In this document: positions 18,898 to 27,705 of the stretch, in pieces
How positions within the stretch are numbered: position 1 is the first letter of the stretch
Layout: each line of letters opens with the position of its first letter
Source: Parahoeflea alexandrii
GTDB taxonomy: Bacteria; Pseudomonadota; Alphaproteobacteria; Rhizobiales; Rhizobiaceae
Assembly: GCF_024105735.1 (NCBI RefSeq)
Contig: NZ_JAAAML010000001.1
Coordinates: 1,993,809 to 2,057,808 of the forward strand
Length of the DNA: 64,000 nt
Direction: 5' to 3'
Translations under genes and position numbers: made by a program
Notes under the pieces: model-generated
Databases searched by the model: none
What the model was told of the DNA's origin: nothing
Seen by the model: only the letters and a program-made list of their open reading frames with translations

Positions 18898-20022
18898 TCA
18901 GGCTGCGCGCTCGAGCGCAACGAATTGCAGCCTGAGCTGCGCAGGGTTTCCAAGGGTGGCGTTCAGATTGACGGCGCGCTTCATGTAGAGCCCGATGTCG
19001 CATTCATCGGTGAAGCCCATGGCGCCGTGCAGGTGGATGGCCTTGCGGGTGATGTCGACGGCGGCGTCGCCGGCTCGAGCCTTGGCGGCGAGCACGGCAA
19101 GGGCCGCGGGCTTGCCCGGCTCGTCGGCCAGCCGTTCAAGTGCGTTGACGATGGCCGCACAGGAGAATTCGGCGACACTCCACATATCGACCAGCCGGTG
19201 CTGGATCGCCTGAAAGCTTGCGATCGGCTTGCCGAACTGCACCCGCTCCTTGGTGTAGTCCACCGTGGCTTCGAGCGCCTTCGACCCGGCCCCGGCGAGC
19301 TCGGCGGCCAGCGTCAGCCGCGTCGCCTGGATGGCGTCATCGAGCAGGTCATTGCCGAGCAGGCCGCGCGCCAGAACCTGTTCCGCGGCGACAGGGCAAC
19401 CGTCAAACCGGACCTGCGCCAACGTTGCACCATCGACCGTCGGGCGTTCCGACACACTCAGGCCATCCGATCCCGCCGGTACGCTGATCAGCACCCGCTC
19501 GTCTTTCGACCGGGCGAGAACCAAGAAAACATCCGCCGATGCTGCCGCCACAACAAGATCCGCCGTGCCTGAAAGCGTCACCCCGGCCACATCTGCGGTC
19601 GCGGTGACCACGGCAAATCCGCCGTCAGTGGTCTGCCAGACGGGAGAAACCACAAGCGAGCCCGAGATCAGCCCTTCGGCCAGCCTCGATCGTTCGGCAC
19701 CTGGTTCGGCCCCGGCCAGCAGCGTGCCGGAAAACACCGAGAGCTGCGCCAGCGGCTCGGTGATCAGCGCTCGGCCCAGCGCCTCGCTGAGGATCGCCTG
19801 TTCGGACAAGCCGAGGCCTGCGCCACCAAGATCCTCGGGCAGCATCAGGCCGAGCCAGCCGGCCTCGGCCATGGCCGACCAGATGTCGCGATCAAGATCC
19901 CGGCCCGCACCGCGCCGCGCTCTCAATGACTTGGCGCCATCGAAGCGTTGCGCAAACGCTGCAACGCTGTCGCGCAGCATGGCAAAGGTGCCGTCCGGGT
20001 CTTCAAGGATGATTTCGGGCAT
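18898..20022 (-). CDS. Acyl-CoA dehydrogenase, small-subunit-like
   Basis: This 374-residue protein has a diverged acyl-CoA dehydrogenase fold. The N-domain contains MLPEDLGGAGLGLSE, the middle domain is shortened and lacks the usual FAD-contact wording, and the C-domain has VQFGKPIASFQAIQH, KARAGDAAVDITRKAIHLHG and AMGFTDECDIGLYMKRA. That last segment is typical of PimD or FadE small-type subunits that act as partners. It lies 11 bp before the crotonase gene and 45 bp after the acyl-CoA synthetase gene. Together with the other dehydrogenase it probably oxidises a bulky or cyclic acyl-CoA (inference). Confidence 0.88.
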   Translation of the reverse strand: MPEIILEDPDGTFAMLRDSVAAFAQRFDGAKSLRARRGAGRDLDRDIWSAMAEAGWLGLMLPEDLGGAGLGLSEQAILSEALGRALITEPLAQLSVFSGTLLAGAEPGAERSRLAEGLISGSLVVSPVWQTTDGGFAVVTATADVAGVTLSGTADLVVAAASADVFLVLARSKDERVLISVPAGSDGLSVSERPTVDGATLAQVRFDGCPVAAEQVLARGLLGNDLLDDAIQATRLTLAAELAGAGSKALEATVDYTKERVQFGKPIASFQAIQHRLVDMWSVAEFSCAAIVNALERLADEPGKPAALAVLAAKARAGDAAVDITRKAIHLHGAMGFTDECDIGLYMKRAVNLNATLGNPAQLRLQFVALERAA

Positions 20023-20067
20023 GGTGCCTCCGTGGAAATGCGAATGGGTCGAGCGCTCGCGGCGCGG

Positions 20068-21696
20068 TCAGGCCGGCAGGACGTAATCGGCGAACTGTTC
20101 GCGCAGTTTCATCTTCATGAGCTTGCCGGTCGCGGTGTGCGGCAGTTCGTCGACAAAGGCGACATCGTCGGGCAACCACCACTTGACCACGCGCTCGGCG
20201 AGAAATTCGAGGATTTCGGGGCCGGTAACCTGTGATCCCTTGTTGCGGACGACGATCAGCAACGGTCGCTCCTGCCAACGCGGATGCGGCCGCGAGATGA
20301 CCGCGGCCTCCTCGATTTCGGGATGGGCCATCGCGGCATTCTCAAGGTCGATCGAGCTGATCCATTCGCCGCCCGATTTGATCACGTCCTTGGAGCGGTC
20401 GGTGATCTGGACGTAGCCGTCGGTATCGAGCCGTGCGACGTCCCCGGTCGAAAACCAGCCGTCCGCATCGAGCACATCTCCGCCCTCACCGCGGAAATAG
20501 CCGGCGGTGACCCAGGGGCCACGCACCTGCAGATCGCCGGACCGGCCGCTGCCGGCCGGGATTTCGGAGCCATCCTCGCCAACCACACGGAGTTCGACGC
20601 CGCACATGGCGCGGCCCTGCAGCACCTGGATATCGACCTGCTTTTCGAACGGCAGGTCGCGGTGCTTGGGCAACAGGTTGCCGATGGTGGCGACCGGGCT
20701 GGTCTCGCTCATACCCCAGGCCTGGATGACGAAGACGCCGATGCCGTGGAACTTTTCTATGATGGTGCGGGGCGCCGCAGCACCGCCGATGACAACCCTC
20801 TGGAGCGACAGGCGCGAGGGGTCGGCGGCGGGATCGGTTTCGAGATGCTTGAAGAAGCCCATCCAGACCGTCGGCACGCCGAGGCTGAAGCTGCACTTCT
20901 CCTCGACGGCGAGCTCGTAGAGGTTCTTGCCGTCGAGATGCGGCCCCGGCAGCACCAGCTTGGCGCCGCACAGGGCGGACGCATAGGGAACGCCCCAGGC
21001 ATTGACATGAAACAGCGGGACGGCGAGCAGGGTGCTGTCGGCACTGCTCAGCTGCAGGCCGTCCACCTGGCAGACCAGCAGGGAATGAAGATAGGTGGAG
21101 CGGTGACTGTAGAGCACGCCCTTGGGGTTGCCGGTGGTGCCGGATGTGTAGCACAGCGAAGACGCCGCGTTTTCATCAAACACCGGCCAGTCGTATTTGC
21201 CGTCCTGCTGCGCGATCAGGTCCTCATAGGGTTCCGCCTGGGCGGGCATTCCGGTCATGTGCTCAGCATCGGTCATGGCGATGAAGCGCCGGACATGCGG
21301 CAGGGCCGGCGTCAGGTCTCCGACCAGGCCGGCGAAGGTGATATCAAAGAACAGCACGCCGCTTTCAGCATGGTTGAGAATATACTCGATCTGCTCGGGG
21401 AACAGCCGCGGATTGACCGTGTGCAGCACCGCGCCGATGCCCGACACTGCGAAATAGAGTTCGAGGTGACGATGGGTGTTCCACGCAAGCGTGGCGACGC
21501 GGTCACCGGGCTTGACGCCCAAGGCAATGAGCGTCTGGGCCATCTGCTTGGCGCGATGCGACAATGTCCGGTAGTTGCTGCGCACGATTGTCTGCTCGCA
21601 GGTCTTCGAAACGATCTCTGTATCCGGATGGTAGCGCCGCGCATGTTCAAGCAAGCTAGAAATCATCAGCGGCTGCGCCTGCATAAGGCCCTGCAT
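20068..21696 (-). CDS. AMP-forming acyl-CoA synthetase
   Basis: The 542-residue enzyme should activate a carboxylic acid to its CoA thioester with ATP. It has the P-loop [18 protein letters not shown], the adenylation motif with [16 protein letters not shown] and [17 protein letters not shown], and the C-terminal catalytic Lys in TATGKLMK. It is closest in style to medium/long-chain FadD-like ligases. ATG 21696 follows GGAGGAG six bases upstream, and the longer frame to 21744 is not used. It is the first gene of the second minus-strand unit of the block. The palindrome TTTCACAGATGTGAA lies about 110 bp upstream, at 21803-21817. Confidence 0.93.
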   Translation of the reverse strand: MQGLMQAQPLMISSLLEHARRYHPDTEIVSKTCEQTIVRSNYRTLSHRAKQMAQTLIALGVKPGDRVATLAWNTHRHLELYFAVSGIGAVLHTVNPRLFPEQIEYILNHAESGVLFFDITFAGLVGDLTPALPHVRRFIAMTDAEHMTGMPAQAEPYEDLIAQQDGKYDWPVFDENAASSLCYTSGTTGNPKGVLYSHRSTYLHSLLVCQVDGLQLSSADSTLLAVPLFHVNAWGVPYASALCGAKLVLPGPHLDGKNLYELAVEEKCSFSLGVPTVWMGFFKHLETDPAADPSRLSLQRVVIGGAAAPRTIIEKFHGIGVFVIQAWGMSETSPVATIGNLLPKHRDLPFEKQVDIQVLQGRAMCGVELRVVGEDGSEIPAGSGRSGDLQVRGPWVTAGYFRGEGGDVLDADGWFSTGDVARLDTDGYVQITDRSKDVIKSGGEWISSIDLENAAMAHPEIEEAAVISRPHPRWQERPLLIVVRNKGSQVTGPEILEFLAERVVKWWLPDDVAFVDELPHTATGKLMKMKLREQFADYVLPA

Positions 21697-21802
21697 ACCA
21701 GTCTCCTCCCATGTAACCGCGGACAATGCCTCCCAGCAGTCCACATTCAGATTATCGGCACTGAGCGCGCGATGAGAAGGAAAACCTTCACCTGAAGGAG
21801 AG

Positions 21803-21817
21803 TTTCACAGATGTGAA
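21803..21817. promoter_or_regulatory. Candidate IclR operator, second copy
   Basis: The 15 bases TTTCACAGATGTGAA contain perfect half-sites TTCACA and TGTGAA two bases apart. The same 15 bases occur before iclR at 29927-29941, and 18 of 20 bases match when flanks are included. It lies in the 175-bp gap between the double SDR gene and the acyl-CoA synthetase gene. That is the right place to control the downstream unit from the synthetase to the Old Yellow Enzyme. Confidence 0.75.
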
Positions 21818-21871
21818 GTTCCTTGCAGAACATGGATCGCGCGCCAGGTGATCCCCCGTTGGTCAGCGGCC

Positions 21872-23452
21872 CTATTGCCCGCCGTCGGACGCCTGTCCGG
21901 CATTGCCGAAAGAGGTCCAGCCGCCGTCGACATAAAGGATGCCGCCATTGATGTAGGACGCTGCCGGAGACGTCAGGAACAGTGCTGCACCGGCGATGTC
22001 TTCGGGGCGTCCCATATCGCCGAGCGGTATCCGTTTGCGGATCGCATCGCTGTCGACCTTGCCCGACTGCTCGAGCGCGGCGACGCCCGGGGTGCGGATA
22101 TAGCCCGGTGCCAGCGTGGCGCTGCGGATGCCCTTCTGGCCGAGTTCGGCGGCGAAGCAGCGCGTCAGGATGTCGATTGCCGCTTTCGAGGCGCCATAGG
22201 CATGGCGCGGCGCGAACGGCAGGAAGCTGTTGATCGAGCCCATATTGAGGATCATCCCCGCCCTGCCCCGCATCAGCGCCAGCGCCGCCTTTGTGCACAT
22301 GAACGCGCCAGCGAGATTGACGTCCATGACCCGCTCAAGATCAGCCGTGTGCTGCTCCATCGCCGGCTTGAACACATCGGCGATGGCGGCATTGTTGATC
22401 ATCACATCGATATGGCCGAACCGCTCGGCAATTTGGGCGAAGGCATTTGCGACCGATGTCTCTGAACCGATGTCTGCCTCGATGGCGAGATGCCCATCGC
22501 CAAGCGTCTCGACCGCTTTGCGCACCGCCTCGCCGTCCCTGTCGATCAGCGCGACGCGGTCGCCGTTTTCGGCGAACCGCCGAGCGATTGCCCGGCCTAT
22601 GCCGTTGCCTGCACCGGTGACGACAACCACACGCGGGTCTACTGCGGGTTCAGGTCGTGCGAGCTCGGCCGCCGGCGTTCCATCGACCGGCGGATGGGCG
22701 GTTCCGGGCTGGTTGAACGACATCCAGCCGCCATCGGCCACCACCACCGATCCGGTCACATAGCGCGCCGCATCCGAGGCCAGAAAGCCCGCGATGGAGG
22801 CGATCTCGTCGGAACGCCCGAGCCGGCCAACCGGGATACGCTGGCGTACCAGCGACAGATCCGCTTTTCCCTCGCGCTCAAGCGCTGCGACCATCGGAGT
22901 GCGAATGTAGCCCGGCGCGATCGCTGTCACCCTCACCTTGCGCGCCGCCCATTCGCAGGCCAGCGACTTGGTCATCGAGATAAGCGCCGCCTTTGAGGCG
23001 GCATAGGCATTGCGGCCGGGATTGCCCAGAACGCCGGCGAGCGAGGCCGTGTTGACGATGGCGCCGCCGTTTGCGGGCATCCGCCGAGCCGCCTCGCGCG
23101 CCATCACGAAGGGTCCGTAGAGATTGGTGTGGATCGCCTTGCGAAACCCGGCCATGTCGGTCTCGAGCGTCGGCTGCATGGTCGGCCCTACGGCGGCGTT
23201 GTTCAGGAGCACGTCGACACGGTCGACGACCCCATCGATCTCATTGAACAGGGCCATGATGTTGGCTTCGTCGGAGAGGTCGCACTCAAAGGCATGATGC
23301 TGGTCGCCGAATTCCCTTACCGCATCGGCGAGGCCGCTTTGCACCACATCGACGCCGATCAGCAGATCGCCGCGCGCGGCGAACTCCGCCAGCATGGCGC
23401 GGCCGACGCCGCCTGCAGCACCTGTAATGATTACAACGCGGGGGGTGCTCAT
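21872..23452 (-). CDS. Fused double short-chain dehydrogenase/reductase
   Basis: The 526-residue protein holds two complete SDR domains in one chain. Domain 1 (about 1-245) has TGAAGGVG (10-17), NNAAVG, and Ser137, Tyr150 and Lys154 as catalytic residues. A Pro/Ala-rich linker (about 246-273) follows. Domain 2 (about 274-526) has TGAGNGIG (279-286), NNAAIA, and Ser406, Tyr419 and Lys423. Both look active and NAD(P)-binding. SDRs normally work as dimers or tetramers, so the fusion may make an internal pair or do two steps. ATG 23452 (MSTPRVVIIT) is used rather than the longer frame to 23533. It is the last gene of the upstream unit. Confidence 0.92.
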   Translation of the reverse strand: MSTPRVVIITGAAGGVGRAMLAEFAARGDLLIGVDVVQSGLADAVREFGDQHHAFECDLSDEANIMALFNEIDGVVDRVDVLLNNAAVGPTMQPTLETDMAGFRKAIHTNLYGPFVMAREAARRMPANGGAIVNTASLAGVLGNPGRNAYAASKAALISMTKSLACEWAARKVRVTAIAPGYIRTPMVAALEREGKADLSLVRQRIPVGRLGRSDEIASIAGFLASDAARYVTGSVVVADGGWMSFNQPGTAHPPVDGTPAAELARPEPAVDPRVVVVTGAGNGIGRAIARRFAENGDRVALIDRDGEAVRKAVETLGDGHLAIEADIGSETSVANAFAQIAERFGHIDVMINNAAIADVFKPAMEQHTADLERVMDVNLAGAFMCTKAALALMRGRAGMILNMGSINSFLPFAPRHAYGASKAAIDILTRCFAAELGQKGIRSATLAPGYIRTPGVAALEQSGKVDSDAIRKRIPLGDMGRPEDIAGAALFLTSPAASYINGGILYVDGGWTSFGNAGQASDGGQ

Positions 23453-23471
23453 GTGCTTGTCCTCTACCGGT

Positions 23472-24011
23472 TCAGTCCTTGGACGCGAGGCGGCGAAAAT
23501 AGCCGTCGCCATACAGAAGGCCCTCGCCCTCATTGGAGATCATCGACACCACGCGGCCGAGAAACAGGCTGTGGCCGCCGCAGGTAACGACATCGACGAG
23601 GCGGCAATCAAAGGCGCTGACCGCGCCGTCGAGCAACGGTGCGCCGGTGGCCGCGGTGAGCCATTTGCCGTCTCCAAAGAGCATTTCGCCTTCGGCTCCG
23701 CCATCGGAAAACCGCCGCGCCATGCGCGCCTGCGTATCTGCGAGGAAACTGACGCCAAAGGCCTCGCAACGGGTGATGATCTGCGCCACGGCCGAATCCT
23801 GCTTGATACTGACAAGAAGGGTCGGCGGCTCCATCGTCGCAGAACAGACGGTGACAGCCGTCACGCCGTCGCGCTCTCCGCCGCAGGCGGCGGTCACCAG
23901 GCCGACCGGCTGCACGATCGCGCGCATGCCGGCCAGATAGGCCTCGGTGGAAACGGTTTCAGCTCTGTTTGTCAGCACGTTATCCAAACCATGCTCCTGG
24001 AAATGTATCAT
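23472..24011 (-). CDS. Flavin reductase domain protein (HpaC-like)
   Basis: The 179-residue protein fits the small NAD(P)H:flavin reductase family that feeds reduced FMN or FAD to two-component monooxygenases. Seen are FxQPVGLVTA-like and CSATMEPPTLLVSIKQDS segments, CEAFGVSFLADTQ, and the C-terminal GGHSLFLGRVV. No matching oxygenase component (HpaB-like or luciferase-like) is present in the window, and the class B monooxygenase nearby does not need one. The partner may lie elsewhere, or it may serve another flavoenzyme of the block. It starts 73 bp after the SnoaL-like gene and ends 19 bp before the double SDR gene. Confidence 0.85.
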   Translation of the reverse strand: MIHFQEHGLDNVLTNRAETVSTEAYLAGMRAIVQPVGLVTAACGGERDGVTAVTVCSATMEPPTLLVSIKQDSAVAQIITRCEAFGVSFLADTQARMARRFSDGGAEGEMLFGDGKWLTAATGAPLLDGAVSAFDCRLVDVVTCGGHSLFLGRVVSMISNEGEGLLYGDGYFRRLASKD

Positions 24012-24084
24012 TCAATTGCGCCACACCGCCAACGTGCAGCGTGATCGCGCGGGTTCGGAGGGCCGACGACCGTTGCCTGATTGA

Positions 24085-24627
24085 TCAGCCAGCCTTGGCC
24101 TTGCCCATGTGGTAGACCGGGTCGTCGGGGTAATTGCCGCCGATCGGGGTTCTTGGCCCGAAACGCTCTTCCTCACTCTCTCCTGGCGCGGTCTGCGGCT
24201 CGACCCAGTCGAAGACCACCGTGCGCTCGAGCACGCGCCACTCGCCCTCGCGTTTCTCGAAGACGTCGCAATAGCGGCCGCTCAAGGCAAACTGGCGCAC
24301 CACGCCATCGCCACCGGCGCCGCGCTGCAAGGCCGAGAAATAGCTTTCCACATGCGCCGTCGTCGCCGACTTGAACTCGATCAGGACATTGGAAATGGCG
24401 TGAATGTTGCGCGGACCCTTGGCCCAGACCGCTCTTGCCCATTCGACGAAACCATCGATCGGGCCGTTGTAGCTGCCGTGATTGTCGATCGCGTCGGGCC
24501 AGTAGGCTGAGCGAAGCGTGGCCTCGTCGGCACGGTCGATGCCGCGGCAATAGAGATACAGGCAATCGCGGATGGCTTCGCGGTCCATCAGTTCGACAAT
24601 TCTGGCTTCCATGTCAGTGGCGGTCAT
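24085..24627 (-). CDS. SnoaL-like / NTF2-fold protein
   Basis: The 180-residue protein has the opening [20 protein letters not shown], then [14 protein letters not shown] and a curved-sheet region ([20 protein letters not shown] and [10 protein letters not shown]). This matches the SnoaL_4 type of NTF2-like fold. Such proteins include small isomerases, dehydratases and ring-hydroxylase beta subunits, but many have no known activity. His50 and Asp32 are candidate active-site residues (inference). Its start overlaps the end of the upstream acyl-CoA synthetase gene by 14 bases. In this setting a dehydratase or isomerase role on a cyclic intermediate is possible. Confidence 0.82.
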   Translation of the reverse strand: MTATDMEARIVELMDREAIRDCLYLYCRGIDRADEATLRSAYWPDAIDNHGSYNGPIDGFVEWARAVWAKGPRNIHAISNVLIEFKSATTAHVESYFSALQRGAGGDGVVRQFALSGRYCDVFEKREGEWRVLERTVVFDWVEPQTAPGESEEERFGPRTPIGGNYPDDPVYHMGKAKAG

Positions 24628-26728
24628 CGGTGGCCTCCTCTTTCAGAACAATCAGCGCGTCGAGCGGCACAACGCCCTGTCCGCGCGGCAGCACCCGGAC
24701 CGGATTGAGATCGATGCTCTCGATGCGGTCGGCATGCGCTGCGGCGAAGCGTGACAGGTTCGAGAGCATCCGCGCAAGCGCCTCGATATCGGATGGCGGG
24801 GCGCCGCGAACCCCTTCGAGCATGGCGTGCCCACGGATCTCGCGGATCATCCGCATGGCTTCCGCTTCATCGAAGGGGGCCGCGCGGAAAGTCACGTCCT
24901 TGAGCACCTCGACGAAAATGCCGCCGAGACCAAACATCACCACCGGACCCAGCACCGGATCCTGCATGACGCCGGCGATCGTCTCGACGCCCTCGGGCGC
25001 CATCGGCGCCACCAGGATGCCGTCGAGCCTGGCGCCAGGCGCGTGTTCGGCGGCGCGATGCAGGATCTCTGCAGCTGCCTTCCGGGCCGCATCGGCATCG
25101 CGCAGATTGACGGCAACGCCGCCGACTTCGGTCTTGTGGGCGATATCCGGGGAGCAGATCTTGAGCACCACCGGAAAGCCGATCCGGCTCGCCGCCTCGC
25201 CCACGTCCTCACCCAATGGCACAAGCCGCTCGCCGGGGAAATCGAGCCCCGCCCGGGCGAGGATCGCCTTTGCATCCGCCTCGCTCAACGGGCCTTCCGG
25301 CAGCTCGAGCCGCGCGCCCGGGGCCACCGGAGCCCCATCCCGGTTGAGATCGAAGCCCTGCCTGAGCCAGACCAGTGCGCCGAGCGCTCCGGCGAGCGCC
25401 GAGCCATCCTCGTAGACCAGGAAGCCGTCCTTCTCGTACTGGCGCACCACCTCGTCGGGCGCCGACATGGTCAGGCCCCGGATCTTGCCCTCCTGCCCGT
25501 CCATCGCCGCCATCAACGCCTTGCGCAACGGATCGGCAAAGTTTTTCGATGACGGTCCGGTGCCGAGAATGGCGGTGAAGATGTCGTAGCCGCCCTCGGT
25601 GATCATGGCGCGCACATAGCTCGTCAGCATGTCCATGTCGCTGACCACCTGCGCGGTCGCATCGACCGGGTTGCGCGGCGACGAATAGGGCAACATCTCT
25701 CTGAGCTTGTCCTGCGCCGCGTCGGGCATGGGCGCCACATCGAGACCGGCCGCTTCGGCGTCGTCCGCCAACTGGATGCCAAAGCCGCCCGACATGGTGA
25801 AGATGCCGGTGCGGTTGGAGGGAGGATAGATGCCTGACGCGCAGGCATACGCGACATCCAGTTGCTCGGCGGTGGTGCTGGCCCGGTAGACGCCATATTG
25901 GCGCAGCACCGCGTCGAAAACCGCATCCGAGCCGGCAAGCGAAGCCGTGTGCGATGCCGCGGCCTCCGCGCCGACGTCCGAGCGGCCGGTCTTCATGAAG
26001 ATGATGGCCTTCTCCGCCTTGCGCGCCCGTTCGAGCGCACCGATGAAGGCGTCGCGATCGCGCACGCCCTCGGCATAGGCCATGATCACGTTTGTTTCGG
26101 GTTGCCGGACCATCCAGTCGAGCGTTTCGGCAACATCGATGTCGCATTCATTGCCGGTGGTGACCCACTGGCTGATGCCGAGCCCGCGCTTGCGGGCAAG
26201 ATGGGCAATATGCGCACCGTAGGCGCCGCTTTGGGAGACGATGCCGACCGGACCGGGCGCAATCAGCTGATTGTCGAGCACCACGGAGAACGTGCCGAAA
26301 TAGCCAACCGACGGGTTGAAGACGCCCAGGCAGTTCGGTCCGAGCAGCCGCATGCCTCTGCTCCTGGCAATGGCGACCATGTCGGCCTGAAGCCGCGCGC
26401 CGTCGGTGCCGGTTTCGGCAAAGCCTGCGGAAAAGACGATCGCCGATTTCACCCCGGCTTGCGCGCACTCCTCCACCGCCTGTCGGGTGAGGTGCGAAGG
26501 CACGGCGAGAATGGCAGTGTCGGGGATTGCCGGAAGTGCCGCGATGCTGGAATAGGCGGGCAGTCCCTGCACGGTTTCGCGCTTCGGATTTACCGGCAGC
26601 ACTTGACCCTTGAAACCGGACTCCCTGAGGTAACGCAACGGCCGGCCGCCGATCCGTGTCGGATCATCGGACGCGCCGACAAGGGCAACGCTCAGCGGCG
26701 CCAGCAGGCTGGAGAATGCGTCACTCAT
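24614..26728 (-). CDS. ADP-forming acyl-CoA synthetase (acetate-CoA ligase type)
   Basis: The 704-residue protein joins the parts of an NDP-forming acyl-CoA synthetase: an N-terminal CoA-binding domain ([19 protein letters not shown]), two succinyl-CoA-ligase-like flavodoxin domains ([35 protein letters not shown]) and a C-terminal ATP-grasp domain (about residues 480-704, with [22 protein letters not shown]). The phosphohistidine candidate lies in [15 protein letters not shown]. The enzyme forms or uses acyl-CoA with ATP/ADP; related pathway forms act on feruloyl or pimeloyl-like acids. It starts 4 bases before the SMP-30 stop (ATGA overlap). The block thus has two different acyl-CoA synthetases. 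Confidence 0.9.
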   Translation of the reverse strand: MSDAFSSLLAPLSVALVGASDDPTRIGGRPLRYLRESGFKGQVLPVNPKRETVQGLPAYSSIAALPAIPDTAILAVPSHLTRQAVEECAQAGVKSAIVFSAGFAETGTDGARLQADMVAIARSRGMRLLGPNCLGVFNPSVGYFGTFSVVLDNQLIAPGPVGIVSQSGAYGAHIAHLARKRGLGISQWVTTGNECDIDVAETLDWMVRQPETNVIMAYAEGVRDRDAFIGALERARKAEKAIIFMKTGRSDVGAEAAASHTASLAGSDAVFDAVLRQYGVYRASTTAEQLDVAYACASGIYPPSNRTGIFTMSGGFGIQLADDAEAAGLDVAPMPDAAQDKLREMLPYSSPRNPVDATAQVVSDMDMLTSYVRAMITEGGYDIFTAILGTGPSSKNFADPLRKALMAAMDGQEGKIRGLTMSAPDEVVRQYEKDGFLVYEDGSALAGALGALVWLRQGFDLNRDGAPVAPGARLELPEGPLSEADAKAILARAGLDFPGERLVPLGEDVGEAASRIGFPVVLKICSPDIAHKTEVGGVAVNLRDADAARKAAAEILHRAAEHAPGARLDGILVAPMAPEGVETIAGVMQDPVLGPVVMFGLGGIFVEVLKDVTFRAAPFDEAEAMRMIREIRGHAMLEGVRGAPPSDIEALARMLSNLSRFAAAHADRIESIDLNPVRVLPRGQGVVPLDALIVLKEEATDDRH

Positions 26729-27633
26729 TGCGTCAGATCCTGCGGTTGTCCGAAACGGGGTTCCGGCAGGCCTTTGACGCCGAGCCCTTCAAGCGCGTAA
26801 AGCGCGCCACCGTGCGGATGGCGGGAAATGGCGCGTCCCGATCCGGAATCCTTGATCGAGGTGAGGTAGAGCGTTGTCAGGTCGGGTCCGCCGAAACTCA
26901 TGCAGGTCGGCATGTCGGTCGGCGCCTCGATCAGGCAGTCGAGCTTGCCATCGGGCGTGAAGCGGCCGATCTTTCCCGCCTGAACCAGCGCTACCCAGAT
27001 GCAGCCTTCGCTGTCGACCGTGGCGCCATCTGGTCCGGAATCAAACTCGGCGGTATCGACATGGATCCGGGGTCGGTCGAGCGCCCCCTCTTCCTTGTCG
27101 TAGGCATAGGCCCGGACCTTGCGGTCGAGACTGTCGGAAAAATACATCGTCGCCCCGTCAGGGCTGAAACAGAGCGAATTGGCGATGCGGATGCCATTGG
27201 CCAGCACATCGGCCTTGCCGGTGCTGTCGACGCGGATCAGCTCGCCGCTGGCTTCGGCGTAGACGCCCATCGAGCCGCAGAGGAAGCGGCCCTGGCGGTC
27301 GACCTTGCCGTCATTGAAGCGGATGCGGTCGCTTGGCCGCGGCAACTTATAAAGCGGCGCACACTCTCCGCTGGCGATGTCGACGAGATAGATACCGTCC
27401 ACAAGGCCCGCCACCAGCTTGCCGTCCTGGGCCAGACCGATGGAGCCGATCATCGAGGGGACCTCGATCTGCCGGAAGGTTCCGGCCAGCGTGTCATGCA
27501 TTCTGATCAGGCGCGAGACGCCATCCACCCAGTAGAGCGTCGCATTGTGCGGATCCCAGACCGGGCTTTCGCCGAGCATGTCAGCGGTCGGTGAAATGCG
27601 CCGGGCGGTTACGTTTCTGGCTACTTTGGTCAT
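26725..27633 (-). CDS. SMP-30/gluconolactonase family protein
   Basis: The 302-residue protein is a six-bladed propeller lactonase of the SMP-30 family. Metal-binding positions are visible: Glu in LGESPVWD, Asn in FNDGKVD and IANSLCFSPDG, and Asp in GPDGATVDSEGC. Members hydrolyse sugar lactones and other cyclic esters. A Baeyer-Villiger enzyme would make a lactone, so opening that lactone is an attractive role here (inference). It is followed directly by the ADP-forming synthetase with a 4-base overlap. The gap to the binding-protein gene upstream is 72 bp. Confidence 0.9.
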   Translation of the reverse strand: MTKVARNVTARRISPTADMLGESPVWDPHNATLYWVDGVSRLIRMHDTLAGTFRQIEVPSMIGSIGLAQDGKLVAGLVDGIYLVDIASGECAPLYKLPRPSDRIRFNDGKVDRQGRFLCGSMGVYAEASGELIRVDSTGKADVLANGIRIANSLCFSPDGATMYFSDSLDRKVRAYAYDKEEGALDRPRIHVDTAEFDSGPDGATVDSEGCIWVALVQAGKIGRFTPDGKLDCLIEAPTDMPTCMSFGGPDLTTLYLTSIKDSGSGRAISRHPHGGALYALEGLGVKGLPEPRFGQPQDLTQ

Positions 27634-27705
27634 GTCGGGCTCTGGAATGCATTCGGGAACAGGCGCGGCCGGAGCAAAGGTCCGGCCGCGCTGGTTCAGG
27701 TCTGC

